DNA of 64,000 nucleotides. It comes from Pseudomonas sp. DNDY-54 (GTDB lineage: Bacteria > Pseudomonadota > Gammaproteobacteria > Pseudomonadales > Pseudomonadaceae). A program made the position numbers and the translations under genes. Below, in pieces: positions 17,334 to 26,211 of this stretch (position 1 is its first letter; each line of letters opens with the position of its first letter). Where the stretch lies: assembly GCF_019880365.1 (NCBI RefSeq), contig NZ_CP082271.1, forward strand, positions 2,666,001-2,730,000. Direction: 5' to 3'. The notes below the pieces were generated by a model. That model was not told the origin of the DNA and ran no database searches. It saw only the letters and a program-made list of their open reading frames with translations.

Positions 17334-18440
17334 TTAATCGCTACGTTCGATGCGCCCGCCGGAACGCGCCAGGTAACCACTGCCCTGTTCGCAAAGCAGC
17401 GCGGCATATTGTTCAGCCGTCAGTGCATCGAGGCCACCGCGCAAGGTATAGGCCGTAAAGCCCAACTGGGTTAACAGAAACACAGCACTGGCGCTGCGCT
17501 TGCCGCTGTCGCAGTAACACAGATAGATGCGATCCTGTTTTAACAATCTCGCCTTCAGCCGCAACAGATGCAACGGCATGTTAAGCGCCTGTAGCGCGTG
17601 GCCTCGTTGATATTCTTCCAGCAGCCTGACATCAAGCCATTGCGAACCCTGCGCGATCAGCTCGCTCGCTTGTGCAAGGTCCAGGTCGCGTACCACCGGC
17701 GCCTTCAGCAAGGCAATGAAATCATCACGTTTGAGGCGCAGCACGCACGCGTCTTCGAGCAGCGTGACGGTGGCGTTACGCGGGCGATCCGTCAGCAACG
17801 CCTCCTCACCGAAGCAGGCACCGACGCCCAGCTCCGCCACGACCTGGCCAACGTTGCCGTGGTCAATCATGACTTCTGCCCGCCCGCTTTTAAGGAAGTA
17901 GCAACAGTCGCCGGCATCGCCTTCATGCAGCAGCACGTGCCCAGCAGGCAGCTCGATTGCTTGCAGCTTGGCCAGCATGCTCCGCACGTTTTCCGGTGGC
18001 ACCTTCGTAAACAGCGGGTTTTCCAGAAGCTCCTCAAGCCAATCGCTCAGCTCGCCTGCGGTAACAAGCTCGAGCAGCAAATCAGCATGGGCCTGGTGCC
18101 AGGAAAGCAGACGATCCAATTGGCTGCTATCAATCGCCAAAACGCTGGATGCTTCCAACGCGCGGACCTCGTTGAGCCGGTTGGAGGCGCTGAACGCATG
18201 CGAGCCCTCGGGCGATCCGGCCGCTATACGTCGTTGCACACCGTCCGCGGATTGCATACGCAGGGCACCGGTCAACAAGAAATAGCTGAGCCGCTCTGCT
18301 GACTCCGGATCAAACAGCAGATCGCCTGCGTGCAATTGTCGCGGGACTAATTGCTGGCGGAGCGTCTGTAGCCGGCGGGGTGACAGTGCGTTGAGTGGCG
18401 TCAGACTGCGCAGTTGATCGGGAAGCAGCGGCTTGTTCAT
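17334..18440 (-). CDS. Cyclic-nucleotide-binding / rhodanese fusion protein
   Basis: 368 residues, soluble. Residues about 15-125 resemble a degenerate cNMP-binding fold. Residues 140-245 form a clearer one with the FGEEALLTDRPRNATV phosphate-binding cassette near 210-225. Residues 250-350 are a rhodanese domain with active-site loop CDSGKRS (C310). This layout predicts ligand-controlled sulfur or phosphate handling. The gene follows a D-cysteine desulfhydrase-like gene on the same strand with 23 bases between them, so a link to sulfide or sulfane sulfur is plausible but unproven. The ligand is unknown. Confidence 0.85.
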   Translation of the reverse strand: MNKPLLPDQLRSLTPLNALSPRRLQTLRQQLVPRQLHAGDLLFDPESAERLSYFLLTGALRMQSADGVQRRIAAGSPEGSHAFSASNRLNEVRALEASSVLAIDSSQLDRLLSWHQAHADLLLELVTAGELSDWLEELLENPLFTKVPPENVRSMLAKLQAIELPAGHVLLHEGDAGDCCYFLKSGRAEVMIDHGNVGQVVAELGVGACFGEEALLTDRPRNATVTLLEDACVLRLKRDDFIALLKAPVVRDLDLAQASELIAQGSQWLDVRLLEEYQRGHALQALNMPLHLLRLKARLLKQDRIYLCYCDSGKRSASAVFLLTQLGFTAYTLRGGLDALTAEQYAALLCEQGSGYLARSGGRIERSD

Positions 18441-18463
18441 CCATGTTTTCCAAATTCGGTAGG

Positions 18464-19414
18464 TCAGCGCAGCAGCTCTTCCAGCTGCGCCTGGGCGGCA
18501 CGTCGACCCTGAAGACCGCCGGTATGCACGAAGACCAGCCGCGTGCCTTTGGTAAAATAACCGCCATCGACATAAAGGCGCAATGCCATCATTGCCTTAG
18601 CCGTATAGACCGGTTCCAGGGGCAGCCCAGTCATGCCCTCGGTCTCGACTATGAAACGCGCCAGTGACGGGTCAAACCGGCCGAAACCACCCCGACTCGC
18701 ATCGATCAGCTGATAACTCGCGCCAGCTATACCGGCCTCGTTCAGCAGGCGCTGCACCTCCTGTGCAACGCCATGAGATTGCGGACCCGCCAGCGCGCCA
18801 TACACCCGATGCGCCCCTTGTTGGGTTTCACCAATGATCAGCCCGGCCAACGTCGTCCCGGTTCCCGCCGCCAGCCACATCCCGTCGTAATCATCCCAGC
18901 CCAGACTGGGTAGCTGTTCCCGCACATGCGCCGCCAGGGGCGCACAGCCTAAGGCACCGGCAAGCCCTCCCCCGCCTTCGGGCACGCAGTAGTGGTGTGG
19001 ATACTGCAGGCGCCACTGATCGAAAAAGCCCGGCCGGTGCCGTTCGCGATAGCCGCCATACCCCAGCCAATGGAGCTGCATACCGAAGCGTTGCAGATCG
19101 TCGACAGTCGCTGTCCTCTGCGGATGCCCGCGGAGCAAGCCGACACTGGACAACCCGAAGCGACTGGCGGCGGCCGCCAGTGCATGAAGATGATTGGAGT
19201 GGGGACCACCAAGGCTGAGAAGACCTGTCGCGCCTGCTAGCCGTGCAGCGTCGAGGTGATGTGAAAGCTTGAACCACTTATTTCCGGACAACTCCGGATC
19301 AATCAAATCCAGGCGCAGTACGGCGAGCCTGACGTCCGCGTGCCGGAGCCAGGGCAGATCCACGGGCTGCAGCGGCGCCGATCGCAAGTCTAACGTGAAG
19401 GTTTGGGATGACAA
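18464..19414 (-). CDS. D-cysteine desulfhydrase / ACC deaminase family PLP enzyme
   Basis: Fold-type II PLP enzyme with the SGNKWFKL lysine motif, GGPHSNHLHALAAAA and a C-terminal FVHTGGLQG phosphate loop. Family members release sulfide from D-cysteine or deaminate ACC; the two cannot be separated by eye. The start is uncertain: the reading frame is open back to an ATG at 19615, inside the upstream coiled-coil gene. I chose the TTG at 19414, 13 residues before the conserved PLQPVDLPWL, because it gives a typical length (316 residues) and six bases of spacing to the upstream stop. No good ribosome-binding site supports any candidate. Confidence 0.78.
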   Translation of the reverse strand: MSSQTFTLDLRSAPLQPVDLPWLRHADVRLAVLRLDLIDPELSGNKWFKLSHHLDAARLAGATGLLSLGGPHSNHLHALAAAASRFGLSSVGLLRGHPQRTATVDDLQRFGMQLHWLGYGGYRERHRPGFFDQWRLQYPHHYCVPEGGGGLAGALGCAPLAAHVREQLPSLGWDDYDGMWLAAGTGTTLAGLIIGETQQGAHRVYGALAGPQSHGVAQEVQRLLNEAGIAGASYQLIDASRGGFGRFDPSLARFIVETEGMTGLPLEPVYTAKAMMALRLYVDGGYFTKGTRLVFVHTGGLQGRRAAQAQLEELLR

Positions 19415-19419
19415 ACGCG

Positions 19420-20781
19420 CTAACTGCCGGTACGCAGCCGATTCTGCGAGCGGTGCCTGGCACAGCAATTCGAGTGTCCGACCTGAAAGCGTCCGGGCGC
19501 TTCCACCTTGTCCAGCGGCATGTTGCAACGCTCGCCACTGGTCAATGTCGCCACGCAGGTTGGCTGCTGATAATGCTGCACCCACTGCCCGTACTGCTCC
19601 TCGGAAACCGAGCATTTTGCCGCTGCGTAGGCGATCGGATTGTGCTGATAACGCGCCATATCTGGAAGCGGGATGGTCAGGTGTCCCGCTCCCGGGTGAT
19701 ACGCCATAAAAGTTACGCCCAGCGCTGAAAGGCGTTCGAGTACTCGCTCGCCACTCTGCTCAGCAAGCGCATCACGTTGTTTTTGAAGCTGTTCTATCTC
19801 GGCCTGCAAATCGCTGTCCAGTTCATTGCGGTATGCCAGCTCCACATCGCGTATGGACACCTGCTCCTTGAGCTCGGCCACCGCTGCTGCGACTTGCCGT
19901 TGCAGCTCGTCATCGAACTGCGCGCGGGCCGCCTCTGCTTCGGTGCGACTATTCTGCTCCAGCGCTCGCAGTTGACGGCTCATCTCTTCGCGAGTCTTTT
20001 GAAAACCTTCAGCCTGAGCATTGAGCTGTGCACGCAACTCTTCAGCACTCTGGTCCTTGTGCTGCAGTTCACGGCGCAATTGGGCAATTTCGTCCTGCAG
20101 CTTGGTCTGCTGCTGTGCCGCCAGCTCGCGCAGTCTGTTGATGTCGGCTTCGCGCTGCTGCTCGAGGTTGGCGATGCGCAAACGCTGTTGCTTAATCAGT
20201 TGCGCCGCCTTGAGACGCTGTTCCTGCTCGAGCTTCTCAGCCCGCCGGGTAGCCACCTGCTTTGCAGGATCCGCCGCGTACCAGTTCTCTTCGGCGACCA
20301 TTTGCAGTCGCTCGGTCGGTACCGTTTGCGGCATTTCTTCCTCGACCAGCAAGCCGAGCTGGTTGCGCTTCACTCGGTCGCGCAGCATGAGGAAGTGGTT
20401 TGTGCTCTGAGTCGTTTGTGGGTCCCAGAGGTGCATCTGATACCACGACACCGGACACTGGCTGCGGCAGGCCAGCCGAATAGGGCCCGCACCAAGATCG
20501 GGGCCGCGCCCGGTGCGCTCCGCCAGGCTACGCAGAGGGATATTCCAGCCGCTGTCCGCCGAACCGTCGTCGTTGAAATCAAGGTAAAAGAACACCGCTG
20601 CACGAATCTGCAGACGGGTATTGATCAGTAGATATGCGACCCGCATCTGCTGGTCCGCGAACTCGGGGACGTTCACCATGCCATCAAGCACGGCCTCAAA
20701 TTCGGGATAGAGCATTTCCTTGCAGACGCCGCCATCATTGAAGAACAGTACGGCTTCAACCGTCTGCGGTTTAATCTGCAT
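19420..20781 (-). CDS. Coiled-coil protein of unknown function with C-terminal cysteine motif
   Basis: 453 residues. An N-terminal domain of about 160 residues (VEAVLFFNDGGVCKEMLYPEF...) is followed by a long coiled coil from about 190 to 350, rich in E, Q, R and L heptads. A C-terminal domain of about 90 residues has a C-x9-C...CC-x2-H pattern (CVATLTSGERC, CCARHR), possibly a metal site. No signal peptide or membrane segment. I do not recognise a named family; similar proteins are, as far as I recall, annotated as hypothetical in Pseudomonas. The ATG at 20781 is chosen for the GAGGG 8 bases upstream. Confidence 0.8.
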   Translation of the reverse strand: MQIKPQTVEAVLFFNDGGVCKEMLYPEFEAVLDGMVNVPEFADQQMRVAYLLINTRLQIRAAVFFYLDFNDDGSADSGWNIPLRSLAERTGRGPDLGAGPIRLACRSQCPVSWYQMHLWDPQTTQSTNHFLMLRDRVKRNQLGLLVEEEMPQTVPTERLQMVAEENWYAADPAKQVATRRAEKLEQEQRLKAAQLIKQQRLRIANLEQQREADINRLRELAAQQQTKLQDEIAQLRRELQHKDQSAEELRAQLNAQAEGFQKTREEMSRQLRALEQNSRTEAEAARAQFDDELQRQVAAAVAELKEQVSIRDVELAYRNELDSDLQAEIEQLQKQRDALAEQSGERVLERLSALGVTFMAYHPGAGHLTIPLPDMARYQHNPIAYAAAKCSVSEEQYGQWVQHYQQPTCVATLTSGERCNMPLDKVEAPGRFQVGHSNCCARHRSQNRLRTGS

Positions 20782-20977
20782 TGCTCGCACCCTCAACAGC
20801 TTGATCGGCCAGCGAATATATCCGAGACAGCAGGCGCTTCGGCGCCGCCATCGCGATGGTCGGCGCAAGTTTAGGGGAAAAATCAGAACCGGCGATGTGA
20901 TTGGGTTGGCAGCGAGCCGGCCGTTGGCAAACGCACCGATGCGCAGCCAGAAAACTGTGACGGGGTTGGGGAACTGT

Positions 20978-21409
20978 TCAGCGCTTCAACGCGGCAAGCT
21001 GCGGCCCCAGCCGGAGGCCCATTTCCTCACCGAGCGCCTGCAACCCGCTCAATGGTCGCACCATGACCTCGAAGTCGGTTATCAGTCCGGCTTCATCGAA
21101 GCGAATCATGTCGATGCCCTTGAGGTGTCGCTCCCCCACCCGTGCGCTGAACTCCAGCACGGCATTCAAGCCGTCGGCGCTGGCCAGCTCGCGGTGATAG
21201 GCGAAGTCTTCGAATACCGTCATCACGGTCGTGAGGATCAGATTGACTGCCGCAGCGCTCTCGTAGGGTTTGAACGCCATCGGGGAGCGAAACACAGCTT
21301 GAGGGTGAAGCAATTCTGGTAGACCGCTGAGGTCACGGGCTTCAATCATCCGATGCCAGCGCTGCAACGTGGCGGCGGCGCTCGGCTGCAGGGGCGGAGA
21401 AACGTTCAT
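20978..21409 (-). CDS. NTF2-like / SnoaL-type protein
   Basis: 143 residues with the nuclear-transport-factor-2 fold pattern: WHRMIEARDLSGLPELLHPQAVFRSP, a central helix, then GIDMIRFDEAGLITDFEVMVRP. This resembles the steroid isomerase-like/SnoaL pocket; the ligand is unknown. The ATG at 21409 follows AAGGACG by 5 bases. It lies 55 bases downstream of fadH on the same strand, so a shared role with a fatty-acid or acyl-CoA substrate is possible. Confidence 0.8.
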   Translation of the reverse strand: MNVSPPLQPSAAATLQRWHRMIEARDLSGLPELLHPQAVFRSPMAFKPYESAAAVNLILTTVMTVFEDFAYHRELASADGLNAVLEFSARVGERHLKGIDMIRFDEAGLITDFEVMVRPLSGLQALGEEMGLRLGPQLAALKR

Positions 21410-21464
21410 GCAGGCGTCCTTATAGAGCGTCAAGGAACGCCCCGCTCGAAGCGGGGCCTGTGTT

Positions 21465-23495
21465 TTAGATCTCGGCAGCGAGGCGCGAGCCCTGATTAAT
21501 CGCCCGCTTGGCATCCAGCTCTGCGGCAACATCCGCGCCACCAATCAGATGCACCCTTGCCCCTCCCGCTTCAAGCTCGGCCTGCAATTCGCGCAGTGGA
21601 TCCTGCCCAGCGCAAACAATGACGGTATCCACCGGCAGCACCTGTGGCTCGCCCTCGGCGACGCGGACATGCAGCCCCTCGTCGTCCACTTTGAGGTAGT
21701 CCACCGCGCTGATCATCTGCACGTGCTTATTTTTCAGGCCGGTACGGTGAATCCAGCCGGTGGTCTTGCCTAGTCCATTGCCGACCTTGGACTTCTTGCG
21801 CTGCAGCAGATAAACCTGACGTGCCGGTGCGTGCGGTGCCGGCTGAATGCCGGCGATACCGCCGCGGACTTCAAGCCCGAGATCGATGCCCCACTCCTTC
21901 CAGAACGCTTCCCGGTCCAGGCTGGTCGACTGGCCTTGATGGGTGATGAACTCGGAGACATCGAAACCGATACCGCCGGCGCCGATCACCGCAACGCGCT
22001 GCCCGACAGGTTTGCGTTGCAGGATCGCATCAAGGTAGCCAATCACCATTGGATGCTCGATGCCAGGGATCTCAGGTGTGCGCGGCGCGATGCCGGTAGC
22101 AAGAATAATCTCGTCATAACCGCCTGCCAGCAGATCCACAGCGCTGACACGCGTATTCAAGCGGACATCAACGCCCGTACTTCGGAGCTTGGTGTCGAAG
22201 TAGCGCAGCGTCTCGTAGAACTCCTCCTTGCCAGGCACACGTTTGGCGACGTTGAATTGCCCTCCGATCTCGCTGCCTGCGTCGAACAACGTCACCTGAT
22301 GACCGCGCTCCGCCGCCACTGTGGCGGCTGACAGCCCGGCAGGCCCGGCGCCCACTACGGCAATCTTCTTCACCGCAGCGGTCGGAATGTAGTTCAGTTC
22401 GGTCTCGTAGCAGGCACGCGGATTGACCAGGCAGGTGGTCAACTTGCCGCTGAACGTATGATCCAGGCAGGCCTGATTACAGCCGATACAGGTATTGATG
22501 GTGTCGCTGCGATCAGCCGCCGCCTTGTTGACGAAATCCGGATCGGCGAGGAACGGACGCGCCATCGACACCATGTCGGCATCGCCCTCGGCCAGGACCT
22601 GCTCAGCGACTTCCGGCGTATTGATGCGGTTAGTCGTCACCAGCGGAATGCTGACCTCGCCACGCAGTTTGGCAGTCACCTTGGTGAACGCAGCACGCGG
22701 TACCTTGGTTGCGATAGTAGGAATGCGCGCCTCGTGCCAGCCGATGCCAGTATTGATGATCGTTGCGCCGGCTTGCTCAATCGCTTTAGCGAGCACCACC
22801 ACTTCGTCCCAGGCACTGCCGCTTTCGATCAAGTCGAGCATGGACAGCCTGTAGATGATGATGAAATCAGGCCCAACGGTTTCTCTGACGCGGCGTACGA
22901 TTTCAACCGGTAGGCGCATACGGTTTTCATAACTGCCGCCCCAACGATCGCTGCGGTGGTTGGTGTGCGCAACTAGAAACTGGTTAATGAAGTAGCCTTC
23001 GGACCCCATGATCTCGACGCCGTCGTAACCGGCCTGCTTTGCCAGGCTCGCGCAGTTAACGAAGTCCCGGATCTGCTTTTCGATGCCCTCTTCATCCAGC
23101 TCGCGTGGCGTGAACGGATTGATCGGGGCCTGAATTGCGCTCGGCGCAACGAGCTGCGGGCTGTAGGCATACCGGCCGGCATGAAGGATCTGCATGCAGA
23201 TCTTGCCACCCGCCTCGTGAACGGCTTGGGTGACGACCTTATGTTCTTCTGCTTCCTCGATGGTCGACAGCTTGGCCGCACCCGCGCGGACCGAACCTTC
23301 TTCGTTGGGGCCAACACCACCGGTGACGATCAAGCCAACACCACCGCGGGCACGCTCGGCAAAGAAGGCGGCCATCCGCTCGAACCCGTTGGGCATTTCC
23401 TCAAGGCCCGTGTGCATCGACCCCATCAACGTTCGGTTACGCAACGTTGTAAAGCCCAGGTCCAAAGGGGCCAGCAGGTGCGGGAAAGCAGTCAT
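21465..23495 (-). CDS. fadH: NADPH-dependent 2,4-dienoyl-CoA reductase
   Basis: Flavo-iron-sulfur enzyme of 676 residues that reduces 2,4-dienoyl-CoA during degradation of unsaturated fatty acids. The N-terminal half is an old-yellow-enzyme TIM barrel (PNGFERMAAFFAERARGGVGLIVTGG). A [4Fe-4S] motif follows (CIGCNQAC...C), then two dinucleotide-binding regions (VGAGPAGLSAATVAAERG and VIGAGGIGFDVSEF). GAGGAA lies just before the ATG at 23495. It is followed by the NTF2-like gene. Confidence 0.95.
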   Translation of the reverse strand: MTAFPHLLAPLDLGFTTLRNRTLMGSMHTGLEEMPNGFERMAAFFAERARGGVGLIVTGGVGPNEEGSVRAGAAKLSTIEEAEEHKVVTQAVHEAGGKICMQILHAGRYAYSPQLVAPSAIQAPINPFTPRELDEEGIEKQIRDFVNCASLAKQAGYDGVEIMGSEGYFINQFLVAHTNHRSDRWGGSYENRMRLPVEIVRRVRETVGPDFIIIYRLSMLDLIESGSAWDEVVVLAKAIEQAGATIINTGIGWHEARIPTIATKVPRAAFTKVTAKLRGEVSIPLVTTNRINTPEVAEQVLAEGDADMVSMARPFLADPDFVNKAAADRSDTINTCIGCNQACLDHTFSGKLTTCLVNPRACYETELNYIPTAAVKKIAVVGAGPAGLSAATVAAERGHQVTLFDAGSEIGGQFNVAKRVPGKEEFYETLRYFDTKLRSTGVDVRLNTRVSAVDLLAGGYDEIILATGIAPRTPEIPGIEHPMVIGYLDAILQRKPVGQRVAVIGAGGIGFDVSEFITHQGQSTSLDREAFWKEWGIDLGLEVRGGIAGIQPAPHAPARQVYLLQRKKSKVGNGLGKTTGWIHRTGLKNKHVQMISAVDYLKVDDEGLHVRVAEGEPQVLPVDTVIVCAGQDPLRELQAELEAGGARVHLIGGADVAAELDAKRAINQGSRLAAEI

Positions 23496-23708
23496 GTTCG
23501 TTCCTCGATCAGGCGGCACGAGCCGTGCCTGTAGTCAACGGTGAGATCGCCACGCCTCGTGGGGGTGGTCGCTATGCAGCGAAGATAAACAGGCGCTGCG
23601 ACTCGCTCAATGATCAAAATTCACAACTGCCTGACCCTATCGCGCAATACCGCTTGGCAATAAGCACTCAGGTGCCTAATCTCCCCCCATATTCACCGGC
23701 AACCTTCC

Positions 23709-24716
23709 ATGCGCACCTACAGCAAAATACTTGGCCTGACTGCTCTCGCGCTTGCCGCGCTCATCATCTATCTCGACTGGACGCATGACCGGCGCAGCGG
23801 CCCGCTGTTGTCCGATCTGCGAACCCTGCCCATCAATAGCCAGGGGATTCCCGGCCACGCTGGCAATCTGCTCGGTATCGAAACTCGACTCATGCCGGCT
23901 GATTATCAGAGCCCGGAGCGGCTGCAGCTGAAACTTCGAACCTACCTCGACCAGGCACGGGACGCTGGGTTGCTCAATGCCCGCACCGTCGTTGTGCTAC
24001 CCGAACACATCGGCACCGGGCTATTCGCGTTGGGTGAGAAGCCGGAGGTGCAGCAGGCAAGAACACTGCGTGACGCTATGCAATGGATGGCGCTCAGTAA
24101 CCCCTGGGACTATCTGCGCGCGCTGTTGGGCAACGAGGGTGATGATCGCCGTACCGAGGCGGTATTGAAAATCAAGGCGCAGCAAATGGCAGATGACTAT
24201 CAACAGATCTTCGGCGGCCTGGCGAAAGAATACGGCGTCACGTTGGTAGCCGGTTCCATCGTGCTGCCCGAACCACGCCTTGAGAGCGGCCAGCTGCACA
24301 TCGGTCATGGCCCGCTTCAGCAGGTCAGCCTGAGTTTCGCAGCTGACGGGCAACCCCTGGAGCCGTTGCAGTACAAGCAAGCGCTAACCCGTTACGAGCG
24401 ACGCTATAGCCAGGCGTCCGACGTCACAGTGGCCACGCTGACGACCCCGGCCGGTCGCCTGGCGGTGCTGATCGGCTGCGACGGCTACCGCGGTTCACTC
24501 CCATCCGACGCCGAACTGCTCGCCATCCCGGGCGCACGCGAGGACGTATCTGCCACCTGTGCTATCACCTCACCACAGGACATGGCACTACCACGCATGG
24601 AGGTGCGTACCCTGGGGTTGCCATGGAACCTGGTGGGCTCGCCTCATCGGCCGGCACGAACACCTCACAGCGAACCGGTGCAGTTGAACAACCTCTGGTT
24701 ACCGGAACGGCCATGA
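23709..24716 (+). CDS. Membrane-anchored carbon-nitrogen hydrolase (nitrilase superfamily)
   Basis: 335 residues. A single N-terminal hydrophobic helix (residues 8-23) with a short positive head suggests an inner-membrane anchor with the enzyme facing the periplasm. Candidate catalytic residues are E99 (LPEHIGTG), K223 (YKQALT) and C257 (IGCDGY), matching the E-K-C triad of the superfamily. The substrate is unknown; amidase or nitrilase are both possible. The stop overlaps the start of the AraC regulator as ATGA, so the two are co-translated. Confidence 0.8.
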   Translation: MRTYSKILGLTALALAALIIYLDWTHDRRSGPLLSDLRTLPINSQGIPGHAGNLLGIETRLMPADYQSPERLQLKLRTYLDQARDAGLLNARTVVVLPEHIGTGLFALGEKPEVQQARTLRDAMQWMALSNPWDYLRALLGNEGDDRRTEAVLKIKAQQMADDYQQIFGGLAKEYGVTLVAGSIVLPEPRLESGQLHIGHGPLQQVSLSFAADGQPLEPLQYKQALTRYERRYSQASDVTVATLTTPAGRLAVLIGCDGYRGSLPSDAELLAIPGAREDVSATCAITSPQDMALPRMEVRTLGLPWNLVGSPHRPARTPHSEPVQLNNLWLPERP

Positions 24717-25756
24717 ATCATCAGCGGGTGCGGCTCGGCGACCTCTCGGTTGGTTTCGTGCACAGTCTAAGTAGCGCGTTGCAAGAACGGCGAATCGATC
24801 CGCAGCCGTTGCTGGATGCTTACGGGTTGGATCTGGCACGTCTATCAGAACCACGCGCACGCCTGTCGATCCCGCGTTACATGCGCCTTGGGCATGCAGC
24901 CATCCAGCTCGCCGGTGATCCGGGGCTGGGGCTGGAGATGGGACGGCTGCGTAAAGCCGGCCATCTGGGTTTGGTGGGCATCACATCCATGCAGGCGCCG
25001 ACCGTGCGAGAAGCGGCGCGCGCGCTGATTCGTTACGAACCGCTGTATGCGTCGAATTACCGCGGCGCGTCACTGTTCATTGAAGACGCCGACGGAGCCT
25101 GGTTGCGGTTTTATTCCATCAGTCCTTACAACGCCTACAACCGGTTCGTTGTGGATACCGTGCTGGCGAGTTGGATCGCGCAATTGAGCACGGTGGCGAC
25201 TCGTCTTCTGGAGCCTGTCGCCGTTCACATCGAGTTCGAGCGGCCGGACTACGCTGCTCGCTACGAGAACCTGTTCGGGAAGCCTGTAGAGTTTTCCACG
25301 ACACACAATCAACTGCGTCTGGACAAGGCCGCGCTGGCGCTACGCAATCCGGAACACTGTCCGGGCACCTGGCGCCACCTGCTCGAACTGTGCGAGTCGG
25401 AACTGGAACAACTCACCCGTACCCGCAGTTTGCGCGAGCGCGTGACGCAACTGCTGGGGCCGATGCTCAAGGGTCAGGAGCCGGACCTGCAGCAGATTGC
25501 CAGTCGGTTGCAGCTGCCACCCTGGACGTTGCGTCGTAAGCTGGAAGAAGAAGGTGCCAGCTACCGGGCCATCCTCAATGACACCCGACGAGATCTGGCG
25601 ATGGCGTACATTCGCGATACGGAATCGGCATTCGGCGAAATCGCCTGGCTGCTTGGATTCTCTTCGGCAGAGGCGTTTCAACGCGCGTTCAAGCGCTGGA
25701 GTGGGCTCACACCGGGAGAGTACCGGCGTGCGCAACGGCGCGCCGAAGTCCCTTAA
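24713..25756 (+). CDS. AraC-family transcriptional regulator
   Basis: 347 residues. The N-terminal two thirds match the arabinose-binding-type (OruR/ArgR-like) sensor region, with GLEMGRLRKAGHLGLVG and AARALIRYEPL. The last 100 residues carry two helix-turn-helix motifs ending in FGEIAWLLGFSSAEAFQRAFKRWSGLTPGEYR. The ATG at 24713 overlaps the stop of the upstream hydrolase, so it probably regulates that gene or fadH, which is divergent from the pair. The inducer is unknown. Confidence 0.9.
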   Translation: MNHQRVRLGDLSVGFVHSLSSALQERRIDPQPLLDAYGLDLARLSEPRARLSIPRYMRLGHAAIQLAGDPGLGLEMGRLRKAGHLGLVGITSMQAPTVREAARALIRYEPLYASNYRGASLFIEDADGAWLRFYSISPYNAYNRFVVDTVLASWIAQLSTVATRLLEPVAVHIEFERPDYAARYENLFGKPVEFSTTHNQLRLDKAALALRNPEHCPGTWRHLLELCESELEQLTRTRSLRERVTQLLGPMLKGQEPDLQQIASRLQLPPWTLRRKLEEEGASYRAILNDTRRDLAMAYIRDTESAFGEIAWLLGFSSAEAFQRAFKRWSGLTPGEYRRAQRRAEVP

Positions 25757-25839
25757 AGCTCGAAAGCGTCTTCAGCCGGTTCAGGGCCGTCCTGCTCGGC
25801 AGCGTGCCATTCAAGTATTTCGTCCTGGTAGTCATCCAT
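25753..25839 (-). CDS. Small acidic protein (28 residues), hypothetical
   Basis: A short frame encoding MDDYQDEILEWHAAEQDG... and ending in AFEL, very rich in Asp and Glu. GAGGAA lies 7 bases before the ATG at 25839. The stop overlaps the AraC stop tail to tail by four bases. The good ribosome-binding site and acidic composition favour a real micro-gene, but at this length it could be chance. Confidence 0.45.
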   Translation of the reverse strand: MDDYQDEILEWHAAEQDGPEPAEDAFEL

Positions 25840-26028
25840 AGGAGCGTTCCTCTTGCTGGGTCTGTTGGTGCTAACAAAGTCCGTGCCACCCACGCTAACG
25901 CGGGCTCATGACGAAAACATGAACCGCATCACGCGGGCGTTCGAACTGAATAGCCCAAACGTGCGATCGCGACAACGCGCCCAATCGCCGCACTGCCCAC
26001 AACCATCGGTGTAGAGCGCTCCCCCGAG

Positions 26029-26199
26029 TCAAGGCGCCGCGAGACCAGCGGCCGTCATGAACTGACGCAAAAGCCAAGCGACCACGCCAAGCGCCAGCAC
26101 GCTAGCGGACCAGATCACCACGAGCCAGGTCATGCGTTTCCACAGAGGCTTTTGTTCCGTCGCACCGCTTTCGTGCTTCTTCCACATAGAACGCTCCAT
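26029..26199 (-). CDS. DUF2474 protein, small subunit of the bd-type oxidase
   Basis: 56 residues with a basic head (KPLWKRM) and one transmembrane helix (TWLVVIWSASVLALGVVAWLL), ending RQFMTAAGL. This matches DUF2474, which follows cioAB/cydAB genes and is thought to play a CydX-like role in assembly or stability. It starts 12 bases after the cioB stop, so it is in the same operon. A second Met four codons in is an alternative start. Confidence 0.82.
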   Translation of the reverse strand: MERSMWKKHESGATEQKPLWKRMTWLVVIWSASVLALGVVAWLLRQFMTAAGLAAP

Positions 26200-26211
26200 C
26201 ACGACACCGCC

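Noticed and set aside
19420..20781. Plus-strand frame of 284 codons inside the coiled-coil gene as a Leu/Gln-rich protein
   Set aside because: It mirrors the heptad repeats of the opposite strand and has no ribosome-binding site.
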